Source: Sphingobacterium spiritivorum ATCC 33861 (GTDB lineage: Bacteria; Bacteroidota; Bacteroidia; Sphingobacteriales; Sphingobacteriaceae). Taken from it: a DNA stretch of 64,000 bases. The translations under genes and the position numbers were made by a program. This document shows, piece after piece, positions 15,896-24,272 of the stretch. Under the pieces are notes generated by a model. It had not been told where the DNA came from and did no database searches. It worked only from the letters and a program-made list of their open reading frames with translations. Every line of letters starts with the position of its first letter. Position 1 is the stretch's first letter. The stretch lies in the NCBI RefSeq assembly GCF_000143765.1, contig NZ_GL379778.1, positions 1-64,000 on the forward strand, in the 5' to 3' direction.

Positions 15896-16846
15896 ATGGA
15901 TATTTCGGTAGTCGTTCCACTATTTAATGAAGAAGAATCGTTGCCAGAGCTTACCGCCTGGATCGATCGGGTTATGCAGGCCAATAATTTTTCATATGAA
16001 ATTATTCTGGTTGATGACGGGAGCAATGACAGCTCCTGGAAAGTGATTGAGCGGCTTAAAGAAGGAAGCGATAATATCATAGGGGTGAAGTTTCGGAGAA
16101 ACTACGGTAAATCTGCAGCATTGAATGTAGGTTTTGCAGCTGCTCAGGGTGATGTTGTCATCACTATGGATGCCGATCTGCAGGACAGTCCGGATGAAAT
16201 TCCGGAACTTTATGACCGTATTATGCGTCAGGATGCAGATCTTGTATCCGGGTGGAAACAAAAACGATATGATCCGCTGACGAAGACGGTTCCTACCAAA
16301 CTATTCAATGCCGTAACACGTAAAATGTCAGGTATTGACAATTTACATGATTTCAATTGCGGATTAAAGGCTTATAAAAAAGATGTTGTTAAGAGTATCG
16401 AAGTGTACGGTGAAATGCATCGTTACATTCCGGTATTGGCAAAATGGGCTGGATTTTCAGCTATACAAGAGCAGGTTGTACAACATTATCCCCGTAAATA
16501 CGGTACCACAAAATTCGGCCCCGGAAGGTTTGTCAAAGGCTTTCTTGATCTGTTATCCATCTATTTTGTAGGTAAATTCGGTAAAAGACCTATGCACTTC
16601 TTTGGTTCAATAGGAGTGATCAGCTTTCTGATTGGTATTTTTATTACTTTTTACCTTATCGTGGACAAACTGATGAGTATTGCGAATCATTCCCCGTATC
16701 GCAATGTTACCGATCAGCCTTTGTTCTTTTTATCGTTGGTCGCTATCCTGATCGGTACACAGTTATTCCTGACCGGATTTGTTGCTGAGTTGGTATCCCG
16801 TAATGGTAGTGAACGAAATAAATATCAGATAGACCGGGTAATCTAA
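15896..16846 (+). CDS. Membrane-anchored GT2 glycosyltransferase (DPM1/GtrB-like)
   Basis: The protein has 316 residues. An N-terminal GT-A domain carries Val-Val-Pro-Leu-Phe-Asn-Glu-Glu-Glu, Val-Asp-Asp-Gly-Ser and the metal-binding Asp-Ala-Asp-Leu-Gln-Asp near 92-97. Two membrane segments follow (about 235-257 and 280-302). This architecture is that of polyprenyl-phosphate glycosyltransferases such as GtrB and ArnC, which load a sugar onto undecaprenyl phosphate at the inner face of the membrane. The sugar cannot be read from the sequence. The next GT2 gene starts four bases after its stop. Confidence 0.88.
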   Translation: MDISVVVPLFNEEESLPELTAWIDRVMQANNFSYEIILVDDGSNDSSWKVIERLKEGSDNIIGVKFRRNYGKSAALNVGFAAAQGDVVITMDADLQDSPDEIPELYDRIMRQDADLVSGWKQKRYDPLTKTVPTKLFNAVTRKMSGIDNLHDFNCGLKAYKKDVVKSIEVYGEMHRYIPVLAKWAGFSAIQEQVVQHYPRKYGTTKFGPGRFVKGFLDLLSIYFVGKFGKRPMHFFGSIGVISFLIGIFITFYLIVDKLMSIANHSPYRNVTDQPLFFLSLVAILIGTQLFLTGFVAELVSRNGSERNKYQIDRVI

Positions 16847-16850
16847 TCTC

Positions 16851-17849
16851 ATGTTCTTTTCCATTATCATTCCGTTATACAATCGTCCGCAAGAGATTGA
16901 CGAATTGCTCGACTCGCTGCTAAGGCAGCGTTATAAGCATTTTGAAGTCATTATTGTAGAAGACGGTTCGCAGAAGGATGCCAAGACTATTGTAGAGCGT
17001 TATCAGGATAAGCTGGATGTACATTATTACTTCAAACCTAACGAAGGGCAGGGGTTTGCCCGGAATTATGGTTTTGAAAGAGCAAAGGGAGATTATTTTA
17101 TCATTTTTGATTCCGATGTTATTGTTCCATCAGATTATCTCCATGAAGTGATCATTGGTTTACAAAGGGACCATTTTGATGCTTTCGGAGGGCCGGACGC
17201 TGCTCATGAATCCTTTACCCCGGTTCAGAAAGCCATCAGTTATTCCATGACTAGTCCTTTTACAACCGGAGGTATACGCGGAAATAAAAAACACATCGGT
17301 CAGTTCAACCCGAGGAGTTTCAATATGGGTATCTCGCGTGAAGTATGGGTGCGTACAGGTGGGTTTAAACTGGCCAGAAGATCAGAGGATATAGAATTCA
17401 GTATCCGTATGATTGAACAGGGATTCAAGGTAGGACTCATTCCAGAAGCATATGTCTATCATAAAAGAAGAACCAGCTTTTCTCAATTTTTCAAGCAGAC
17501 AAATTTATTTGGAAAGGGGAGGATAGATATCTATAAATTATTCCCCAAAGAATTAAAGCCTGTACATGCTTTGCCGGCATTATTTGTGGTCGGACTCGTG
17601 ATTTTAGTGTTGCTCAATCTGCTGAATGTAGTAGTTGCAGGAAAATCAGGACTTATTCTATTTCTCACATCCATCGGTAATTGGGGATTGGGATTGTATA
17701 CATTGCTGCTCTTTTTTCATGCGCTGTATACTACCAGAAGTCTGCAGGTTGCATTTTTAAGTGTGATCGCCGCTTTTACCCAATTGATTGCCTATGGCAG
17801 CGGATTTATTGAAAGCTATATCCGCGAAGTCATACTGGTCAGCAAATAG
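16851..17849 (+). CDS. GT2 glycosyltransferase with C-terminal membrane segments
   Basis: The protein has 332 residues. The GT-A domain shows Ile-Ile-Pro-Leu-Tyr-Asn-Arg-Pro, Val-Glu-Asp-Gly-Ser and an Asp-Ser-Asp metal motif near 88-90, with a Ser-Glu-Asp-Ile-Glu acceptor-site segment near 184-188. The C-terminal 90 residues contain two to three membrane helices. It is a family 2 transferase that works on the cytoplasmic side, probably on cell-surface glycan. It follows directly on the first GT2, and the two likely act in one pathway. Confidence 0.87.
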   Translation: MFFSIIIPLYNRPQEIDELLDSLLRQRYKHFEVIIVEDGSQKDAKTIVERYQDKLDVHYYFKPNEGQGFARNYGFERAKGDYFIIFDSDVIVPSDYLHEVIIGLQRDHFDAFGGPDAAHESFTPVQKAISYSMTSPFTTGGIRGNKKHIGQFNPRSFNMGISREVWVRTGGFKLARRSEDIEFSIRMIEQGFKVGLIPEAYVYHKRRTSFSQFFKQTNLFGKGRIDIYKLFPKELKPVHALPALFVVGLVILVLLNLLNVVVAGKSGLILFLTSIGNWGLGLYTLLLFFHALYTTRSLQVAFLSVIAAFTQLIAYGSGFIESYIREVILVSK

Positions 17850-17920
17850 AAAGTTGGGATTCCGTTTTGAATTCTTCTTGAAGGTTATTAACTTGGTTTG
17901 TTCATTTAAAAGAGTATATT

Positions 17921-18193
17921 TTGCTGCCTTTTACACAAAATAGTTTAGATAAGATAGAAGCATTGTTTAAAGAGTTTGGATTTAAACTGCGTTATGAAAA
18001 AGGTAATTTTCGTACAGGAGCCTGTGTGCTTCAGCATTCGAAAGTTATCGTAGTCAACAAATTTTCAAATCTGGAGGTCAAAATTCAGTCTCTGATCCAG
18101 ATTCTTCATGAAATTCCGGCAGATGAGGCTTTATTAGATGAAAAGCAACGAACGCTTTATCAGGCAATCAGGCAAACAAAATTATCGATTTGA
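17921..18193 (+). CDS. Conserved small protein of unknown function
   Basis: This 90-residue protein has no ATG between the upstream in-frame stop at 17879 and the TTG at 17921, so TTG is the likely start. It is basic at the N-terminus and appears alpha/beta. The Arg-Tyr-Glu-Lys-Gly-Asn-Phe ... Val-Val-Asn-Lys-Phe core looks conserved rather than random. Its stop overlaps the start of the MBL-fold gene by four bases (TTGA), so the two are probably translationally coupled. The function is unknown. Confidence 0.65.
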   Translation: MLPFTQNSLDKIEALFKEFGFKLRYEKGNFRTGACVLQHSKVIVVNKFSNLEVKIQSLIQILHEIPADEALLDEKQRTLYQAIRQTKLSI

Positions 18194-18954
18194 AAATTAC
18201 TTTTTTAGGAACCGGAACTTCGCAGGGTGTCCCTGTTATTGCGTGCCATTGTGAGGTGTGTCAGTCTGCTGATCATCGCAATAAGCGGTTGCGCTCTTCA
18301 GTGATGATAGAATTTGAAGGAAATAATGTAGTGATCGATACCGGGCCTGATTTCAGATATCAGATGCTGAGGGAGGAAGTAAATCATCTCGATGCCATTT
18401 TGATGACGCACTCTCATAAAGATCATATTGCAGGCCTTGACGATGTGAGAGCATTTAATTATCAGCAAAAACAGTCTATTCCTATATACGGTACTCAGGC
18501 ACTGCATGAAGCCCTGAAACGTGAATTCTACTATGCTTTCTCCGATATCAAATATCCCGGAGTTCCTCAATTAGAACTTCGTGAGATTGACGACAGCCAA
18601 TCCTTTCATCTCTATGGAAAAGAGATTACTCCCATAGAAGTCATGCATTTCAAGATGCCTGTGCTGGGGTATCGCATAGAAAATTTTGCCTACATTACGG
18701 ATGCAAAAACCGTATCAGATGAATCTGTTGAAAAATTAAAAGGAGTTGAATATTTAGTCATCAATGCCCTGCAGAAGGAGCCTCATATCTCTCATTTTAC
18801 ACTGGAAGAAGCCGTTGAGTTTGCTAATCAAGTGAATCCAAAACAAACCTATCTCACCCATATCAGTCATCGTCTGGGACTTCATGAAGAAGTTTCCAAA
18901 GAACTGCCCGACCATATTCAATTAGCTTACGACGGACTTTCAATTAAGCTTTAA
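18190..18954 (+). CDS. MBL-fold hydrolase, PhnP-like
   Basis: The protein has 254 residues from a TTG start overlapping the preceding stop. The N-terminus Gly-Thr-Gly-Thr-Ser-Gln-Gly-Val-Pro and the Cys-Cys-Glu-Val-Cys-like cysteine cluster are typical of the PhnP subgroup. The metal motif Thr-His-Ser-His-Lys-Asp-His places ligands at His74, His76, Asp78 and His79, with a further His near residue 223. PhnP enzymes are phosphodiesterases acting on cyclic or small nucleotide-like substrates, but no phosphonate genes are nearby, so the substrate is open. Confidence 0.85.
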   Translation: MKITFLGTGTSQGVPVIACHCEVCQSADHRNKRLRSSVMIEFEGNNVVIDTGPDFRYQMLREEVNHLDAILMTHSHKDHIAGLDDVRAFNYQQKQSIPIYGTQALHEALKREFYYAFSDIKYPGVPQLELREIDDSQSFHLYGKEITPIEVMHFKMPVLGYRIENFAYITDAKTVSDESVEKLKGVEYLVINALQKEPHISHFTLEEAVEFANQVNPKQTYLTHISHRLGLHEEVSKELPDHIQLAYDGLSIKL

Positions 18955-19052
18955 CAGGATTTTTTAACATCATACTCAAACCTTTTTGACATCGTAGCGT
19001 TTTAATATTACAAACGTCTATTTATGTAAATTTTAAATTAAAGGAGAATATT

Positions 19053-19205
19053 ATGGGTAACATTTTGTATTTAATCGCGGTCATTTTAGTTATTATCTGG
19101 GCGATTAGCTTTATAGGAGGATATTATACAGGCGGTATTATTCACGCGTTGCTGGTGATAGCTATCATTGTTATTTTATTGAGAATAATTAGAGGAAATG
19201 CTTAA
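19053..19205 (+). CDS. Lmo0937-family small membrane protein
   Basis: This 50-residue protein was found by reading the gap between the MBL gene and ispD. It starts at the ATG at 19053 behind a clear AAGGAG ribosome-binding site at 19041-19046, unusual in this phylum. Two hydrophobic helices (about 4-20 and 29-45) flank a Gly-Gly-Tyr-Tyr-Thr-Gly-Gly turn, as in the Lmo0937 family, which in other bacteria often responds to stress. Its TAA stop shares the bases TTAA with the stop of ispD on the other strand. Confidence 0.8.
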   Translation: MGNILYLIAVILVIIWAISFIGGYYTGGIIHALLVIAIIVILLRIIRGNA

Positions 19206-19909
19206 CCCCTTAGATTATTAAGATACAATTGGGCGATCTGGATATCCTCAGGATAGGTAATCTTCAAATTTGAATGATGCCCTTCCAGTAAGGTAACCGG
19301 ATGGCCTGATTGTTCTACTACAGAAGCATCATCTGTAAATAAAGCGCTTTCCTTTTGCTGATACGCTTTAAAAAGTAGCTCAGCATTAAAGGTCTGAGGC
19401 GTTTGGACCATCCAGACCTGATCACGATCATATGCTGAATTGATCAGTTTTCCATCTTTTTCTTTTTCCAAACGTATAGAATTGGTACTTTTTACAGCGA
19501 CAACTACAGCCTGTTTGAGTGCTGCCAGTTCATAAGCGTGATCGATAATTTCCGGACGGATCAGTGGTCGAGCCGCATCATGTACAGCAATAAGATGTTC
19601 TGAAGGTCGCGCCATACGGGTACAGATATAAGTAAGACCATTACGAACACTCTGGAAACGCGTGGCTCCTCCGTATACAATATCATGAGGGATATCAAAG
19701 TTGTAATCCCTGCACAGATCTGTCCATAAGCTCTCCATATCCGGATGAAGTACAAGTACAATATGTGGCTTGGTATTACACGAATAAAAAGCCTGAATGG
19801 TATGCATGAGCACAGGTTTATCCTCCAGAATCAGGTATTGCTTTGGCAAAAGCTGATTCATTCTGCTACCTGTACCTCCTGCCACTATTATAACATATTG
19901 CTGAGCCAT
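19202..19909 (-). CDS. ispD: 2-C-methyl-D-erythritol 4-phosphate cytidylyltransferase
   Basis: The protein has 235 residues and carries out the CTP-dependent third step of the MEP isoprenoid pathway. Typical motifs are Ala-Gly-Gly-Thr-Gly-Ser-Arg-Met (residues 10-17), Pro-Lys-Gln-Tyr (22-25) and Val-His-Asp-Ala-Ala-Arg-Pro near 105. I placed the start at the ATG at 19909 (Met-Ala-Gln-Gln-Tyr) because a TATTTTTG box at 19937-19930 lies between it and a possible upstream start at 19951. It lies downstream of queA, with a terminator between. Confidence 0.92.
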   Translation of the reverse strand: MAQQYVIIVAGGTGSRMNQLLPKQYLILEDKPVLMHTIQAFYSCNTKPHIVLVLHPDMESLWTDLCRDYNFDIPHDIVYGGATRFQSVRNGLTYICTRMARPSEHLIAVHDAARPLIRPEIIDHAYELAALKQAVVVAVKSTNSIRLEKEKDGKLINSAYDRDQVWMVQTPQTFNAELLFKAYQQKESALFTDDASVVEQSGHPVTLLEGHHSNLKITYPEDIQIAQLYLNNLRG

Positions 19910-19929
19910 GTTTCTACACTTTGTTCTTA

Positions 19930-19937
19930 CAAAAATA
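19930..19937 (-). promoter_or_regulatory. -7 element of ispD, inside the queA terminator T-tract
   Basis: TATTTTTG on the minus strand (19937-19930) begins within the T-run that follows the hairpin at 19970-19943. It lies 20 bases before the ispD ATG. Confidence 0.5.
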
Positions 19938-19970
19938 AAAAACGCGAACAACAGTTTGATAGTGTTCGCG
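19931..19970 (-). terminator. Intrinsic terminator of queA
   Basis: CGCGAACA (19970-19963 on the minus strand) and TGTTCGCG (19950-19943) form a perfect 8-bp stem with a 12-nt loop, followed by TTTTTTATTTTT. It sits 26 bases after the queA stop. Confidence 0.8.
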
Positions 19971-19996
19971 CTTCAGAATAAGATTATTTTATACGA

Positions 19997-21046
19997 TTAG
20001 ATAATCAGCATCGCATCTCCGTAACTGTAGAATCTGTATTTTTCTTTTACAGCTACTTCATAAGCATTCATTACATTTTCATAACCCGCAAATGCAGCTA
20101 TCATCACCAGTAATGTTGATTCCGGAGTATGAAAGTTTGTGATCATAGAATTCGCAATGCTGAAATCGTATGGAGGATAGATAAATTTACTTGTCCAGTC
20201 AGAAGCCGCTTTCAGGTGTCTGTCAGCTGAAACGGATGACTCGATAGCACGCATAGAAGTAGTACCTACAGCACATACTCGTCTTTTGTTATCAATACCT
20301 TTATTAACAATACGCGCAGCTTCTTCCGTAATGATAAACTGCTCGGAATCCATTTTGTGTTTCGTCAGATCTTCCACTTCCACAGTACGGAAAGTACCAA
20401 GACCAACGTGAAGAGTTACTTCCGCAAAATCAACACCCTTCAGTTCAAGACGTTTCATCAATTCTCTTGAAAAGTGCAGACCTGCAGTCGGAGCAGCTAC
20501 AGCACCTTCGTTCTTTGCATAGATTGTCTGGTATCTGTATTTGTCTTCAGGAGTAGCTTTACGTTTGATATATTTCGGAAGAGGAGTTTCTCCTAAAATC
20601 TCAATATTACGTCTGAATTCTTCATCTGTACCGTCAAACAGGAATCGGATCGTACGACCTCTGGATGTCGTATTATCTACGACCTCAGCAACCAGCAAAT
20701 CATCATCACCAAAGTACAATTTGTTACCCACACGGATCTTACGAGCCGGATCTACCAGTACATCCCATAAGCGCAACTCCTTATTAAGTTCGCGAAGTAA
20801 GAATACTTCTATAGTAGCCCCTGTTTTCTCTTTGTTACCATACATACGAGCAGGGAATACTTTTGTATTGTTTAAGATCATGACATCTTTGTCATCAAAA
20901 TAATCTAAAACATCTTTAAAAATTTTATGCTCTATTTTTCCGCTATCACGGTGAAGGACCATCAGACGTGCTTCGTCACGTTGTTCCGAAGGCTCAGATG
21001 CTAACAAAGATTCTGGAAGATTGAACTTAAATTGAGATAATTTCAT
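19997..21046 (-). CDS. queA: S-adenosylmethionine:tRNA ribosyltransferase-isomerase
   Basis: This 349-residue enzyme transfers and isomerises the ribosyl part of S-adenosylmethionine onto preQ1 in tRNA, giving epoxyqueuosine. Clear family blocks are Ser-Glu-Gln-Arg-Asp-Glu-Ala-Arg-Leu near the N-terminus and [10 protein letters not shown] at about 185-194. Thr-Leu-His-Val-Gly-Leu-Gly-Thr-Phe follows at about 212-220, and [10 protein letters not shown] near 305-314. The length is normal. It lies upstream of ispD on the same strand but has its own terminator. Confidence 0.95.
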   Translation of the reverse strand: MKLSQFKFNLPESLLASEPSEQRDEARLMVLHRDSGKIEHKIFKDVLDYFDDKDVMILNNTKVFPARMYGNKEKTGATIEVFLLRELNKELRLWDVLVDPARKIRVGNKLYFGDDDLLVAEVVDNTTSRGRTIRFLFDGTDEEFRRNIEILGETPLPKYIKRKATPEDKYRYQTIYAKNEGAVAAPTAGLHFSRELMKRLELKGVDFAEVTLHVGLGTFRTVEVEDLTKHKMDSEQFIITEEAARIVNKGIDNKRRVCAVGTTSMRAIESSVSADRHLKAASDWTSKFIYPPYDFSIANSMITNFHTPESTLLVMIAAFAGYENVMNAYEVAVKEKYRFYSYGDAMLII

Positions 21047-21228
21047 TTTTTATTGTTGAAATTTTAATAAATAACGATTTGCTTTCAAATCTGCTCCCTT
21101 CTAAGAAGGATTTAAAAAAGCATACAAAGTTAAGCATTTCCGAACTAAAAATATTATATTTCAACATTATTATTCCCCTTTACAGGAATTATTCGTTTAT
21201 ATTTACGGAATAGATTTTTACGCCATAC

Positions 21229-22476
21229 ATGATAACCGTTTTCAGACTTCTTAAAGAAAGTTTTGGTTTTGCAATTTCCGCCCTTAGAGATAATAAGACG
21301 CGGACATTTTTATCCCTTCTGGGGGTGACTATAGGTATTATGACTATTATAGGTGTTTTTTCGGCTGTAGATACCCTTCGCAACAATCTCGAAGAATCTG
21401 TTCGGAAAATAGGAAGCAGCACATTATATGTAGATAAATGGCCATGGGACGGAGGTCCTGATTTTCCCTGGTGGAAATATATCAATCGCCCTGAACCCAA
21501 ATACAATGATTATCTGGCGCTCAAAAGCAGAATGACTACAGCAGAGCATATTGCTTATGTTTTTAATATCGGTAATAGTGTAGCTAAATTCAAAAGTAAC
21601 AGTGCTACTAATATTACAGTTAACGCCGCTACACACGAATACTATCAGACACAAAGTGCTGAAATTATTGAAGGACGTAATTTTACGGAGACAGAATCTA
21701 ATGTTGGTTCTATGGTCGTGGTGCTGGGAGCGACCATTGCAGAAGGATTATTCCCTTCCGGAAATGCTCTGGGGCAGAAAATCTCACTATTGGGACGCAA
21801 GTTAACAGTTGTAGGAGTTTTGAAAAAGGAAGGAAGCGGGATGCTGATCAATACTTCCTCTGATGATATTGCATTTATACCTTTCAGTCTGGGACGCAAT
21901 CTGGCTAATTATGAGCAGTATAATCCCAGTATTGTTATCACCGTCAAACCTACCTATACACTGGAGGAGGGCGAAAGTGAGTTGAAAGGATTAATGCGCT
22001 CTATTCGTCGTATTGCACCGCAACGGGAAGACGATTTTTCCCTTAACAAAACCACGCTGATCACGGCTCAACTCGATCAGATGTTTACGGTAATCAATCT
22101 GGCCGGATTCTGTATTGGTATCTTTTCTATTCTGGTAGGAGGCTTTGGTATTGCCAATATCATGTTTGTAAGTGTCAAAGAACGGACGAACCTTATCGGG
22201 ATCCAAAAGGCACTCGGAGCAAAAAAATATTTTATCCTTACCCAGTTTCTTTTTGAATCTATTTTGCTTTGTCTTATCGGTGGAGCTGTGGGACTCATCA
22301 TGGTTTACGGAATTGCATTCGTGGTTAAACTGGCAACAGGTTTTGCAGTACTGGTGAGTCTCAAGATGGTTATTATCACCTGTTTTCTTTCCACATTTAT
22401 CGGACTGATATCAGGGATGATCCCGGCATTTATGGCGGCCAATATGGATCCTGTTGAAGCGATCCGCAGTAAATAA
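21229..22476 (+). CDS. MacB/FtsX-type ABC transporter permease
   Basis: This 415-residue permease has the MacB layout: an N-terminal membrane segment near 20-42, a periplasmic MacB_PCD domain (about 45-270), then three helices in the FtsX domain (about 288-312, 335-362 and 380-405). Ser-Val-Lys-Glu-Arg-Thr ... Gly-Ile-Gln-Lys-Ala-Leu-Gly-Ala is the usual coupling segment, and the end Pro-Val-Glu-Ala-Ile-Arg is typical. Such permeases work with a separate ATPase in mechanotransmission or efflux; no ATPase gene is adjacent, so the partner is elsewhere. Confidence 0.88.
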   Translation: MITVFRLLKESFGFAISALRDNKTRTFLSLLGVTIGIMTIIGVFSAVDTLRNNLEESVRKIGSSTLYVDKWPWDGGPDFPWWKYINRPEPKYNDYLALKSRMTTAEHIAYVFNIGNSVAKFKSNSATNITVNAATHEYYQTQSAEIIEGRNFTETESNVGSMVVVLGATIAEGLFPSGNALGQKISLLGRKLTVVGVLKKEGSGMLINTSSDDIAFIPFSLGRNLANYEQYNPSIVITVKPTYTLEEGESELKGLMRSIRRIAPQREDDFSLNKTTLITAQLDQMFTVINLAGFCIGIFSILVGGFGIANIMFVSVKERTNLIGIQKALGAKKYFILTQFLFESILLCLIGGAVGLIMVYGIAFVVKLATGFAVLVSLKMVIITCFLSTFIGLISGMIPAFMAANMDPVEAIRSK

Positions 22477-22528
22477 TAAAATAATTACCGGATTCATTTT
22501 TGATTAGATAAAATCTTATTTTTAGGAA

Positions 22529-23170
22529 GTGGAAACATCCTATAAAAATCTGACGATCCAGTTGTTTTGGCTGTTGATATTCAGCTATAGCTGCTATCTG
22601 ATGGCGGAAATCACCTGGAGATATCGTTTTTTTGAGCTTGACGTTGCTTTTTTGCAAATCAAACAAACCGAAATTCAGCATGTTTCTTGGTATAAATACA
22701 TCTTTTATACGCATGTATGCACAGCGATCTTAGCCCTTCCTGCTGGTTTTACACAGTTTAATTCCCGTCTTCTATTATGTTACCCCCGGATTCACAGAAG
22801 GGTAGGTTATCTGTATGTTGGTATAATTTTGTTTCTGGCTGCTCCTTCCGGGATATTAATCGGTTTGCATGCAAATGGAGGTATTACTGCACAGGTGGCA
22901 TTCGTTTTGTTAGGACTGTTATGGTTTTACTTTACCTTAATGGCCGTGCTGACAATCCGAAAAGGAAATGTCCGCAGCCATCAAAAATTTATGTACAGGA
23001 GCTTTGCGCTCACCTGTTCGGCATTGACACTACGGTATTGGAAAGTAGTGATCGTATATTTTTTTCAACCTAATCCCATGGATGTCTATCAGATTATTGC
23101 ATGGCTGGGCTGGGTGCCAAACTTATTGATTATTGAATGGTTTATATATAGAAAATTTAACAAATTATGA
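22529..23170 (+). CDS. DUF2306 membrane protein
   Basis: The protein has 213 residues with five to six predicted membrane helices. His-Arg-Arg-Val-Gly-Tyr-Leu-Tyr-Val (about 90-98) and the later Ser-His-Gln-Lys-Phe-Met-Tyr-Arg-Ser (about 150-158) are the two conserved His-containing motifs of DUF2306, thought to be inner-membrane proteins possibly binding heme (family knowledge is thin). The GTG at 22529 is the first start in frame; an ATG lies 30 codons further on inside a membrane helix, so I prefer the GTG. Confidence 0.72.
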   Translation: METSYKNLTIQLFWLLIFSYSCYLMAEITWRYRFFELDVAFLQIKQTEIQHVSWYKYIFYTHVCTAILALPAGFTQFNSRLLLCYPRIHRRVGYLYVGIILFLAAPSGILIGLHANGGITAQVAFVLLGLLWFYFTLMAVLTIRKGNVRSHQKFMYRSFALTCSALTLRYWKVVIVYFFQPNPMDVYQIIAWLGWVPNLLIIEWFIYRKFNKL

Positions 23171-23224
23171 AAGATCAGGTAGCATAGGGTACCTGAATAC
23201 AAATGAATTCAATCTAATATAATT

Positions 23225-24148
23225 ATGAAAAGAGTAATGTTGATCGCTTGTATGGGATTGCTTGTCATGGCATCCTGTAAGGATAAGAAAAAGGACCAGA
23301 GTAATGCTGCCGCTTCCTCATTAAGTAAAGACAGTGTGAAGATGGCAGAAGAGATACATAAAGAGTTGTATGGCAATTGGGTCGGAGATTTTGTGATCGA
23401 TAATGACGTATTCGATCAGATAGCAGGGGATGAAGAGTTGCTGCGATCATTGGATAATTTGCCCAAAATAAACCTGACCATTAAACGTATAACAGCGGAT
23501 ACTGTACTCGGACAGAATATAGTGAGAGGTAATATGCGCCCGGTTATAGGGAAAATAGAAGATAACGGAGGAAATATTTCTTTTATACTGGATGAGCCGG
23601 GAGATAAAAAGTCTGACGGAAGATTTGAATTTAAAGTAAAAGGAGATACACTAATCGGAAGCTGGAGGGCATTTGATAGTTCGGTAAAAGTGAAGAAGAG
23701 AAACTTTAAGTTGCTCAAAAAACAATTTGCCTACAATCCGAATCTGATGCTGCCTGACGAAATAGAACTGGTCGATTGGCGCAATTCAAAAGAAAAGCAG
23801 ATTACAGAACAAGACGGAGACAGCACTTATTCGTATGTTACTACTTTATATAGAGCGGCGTCACCTGTAGTGTACAAGATCAATGCGTCCAAAGAAAAGC
23901 TAACGGAAGCTAAATTGAAAAATCTCAAAAAATTAGATTTGGAAATTATCCGCAATACGATATTTGCCAGACATGGGTACGCATTTACAAAAGTAGGAGT
24001 GCGTCAGTTTTTTGATCCTGTAGAATGGTATGTTCCCATTTCAAATGATGTTTCTGCGCAGCTATCATCTCTGGAGAAGGATAATATCCAGTTGTTGAAA
24101 AAGTTTGAAAAATATGCGGAAGATAATTATGATAGCTTTGGTCGCTAA
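23225..24148 (+). CDS. YARHG-domain lipoprotein
   Basis: The protein has 307 residues with a lipoprotein signal peptide; the lipobox Met-Ala-Ser-Cys puts the lipidated cysteine at residue 18, followed by a Lys/Asp-rich linker. The C-terminal part (about 225-285) carries Asn-Thr-Ile-Phe-Ala-Arg-His-Gly-Tyr-Ala-Phe and Phe-Asp-Pro-Val-Glu-Trp-Tyr, the signature of the extracellular YARHG domain, of unknown function. The middle (50-170) forms beta strands of a possible lipocalin-like module. It is anchored in the outer or inner membrane, and a strong terminator follows. Confidence 0.85.
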   Translation: MKRVMLIACMGLLVMASCKDKKKDQSNAAASSLSKDSVKMAEEIHKELYGNWVGDFVIDNDVFDQIAGDEELLRSLDNLPKINLTIKRITADTVLGQNIVRGNMRPVIGKIEDNGGNISFILDEPGDKKSDGRFEFKVKGDTLIGSWRAFDSSVKVKKRNFKLLKKQFAYNPNLMLPDEIELVDWRNSKEKQITEQDGDSTYSYVTTLYRAASPVVYKINASKEKLTEAKLKNLKKLDLEIIRNTIFARHGYAFTKVGVRQFFDPVEWYVPISNDVSAQLSSLEKDNIQLLKKFEKYAEDNYDSFGR

Positions 24149-24194
24149 GGGCTGAAGCGGTTGTATGAAGTTAAATTATTTTATTGTTAATGTG

Positions 24195-24240
24195 GCTGTT
24201 ATTAAGAAAATTACTCGTATCTTAATAACAGCATTTTTTT
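24195..24240 (+). terminator. Intrinsic terminator after the YARHG lipoprotein gene
   Basis: GCTGTTATTAAGA (24195-24207) and its exact complement (24220-24232) form a 13-bp stem with a 12-nt loop, followed by seven T residues. It separates the lipoprotein gene from the glycogen cluster. Confidence 0.9.
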
Positions 24241-24272
24241 ATAGCAAATTTTAATAATAGTTTGTCACAGAC

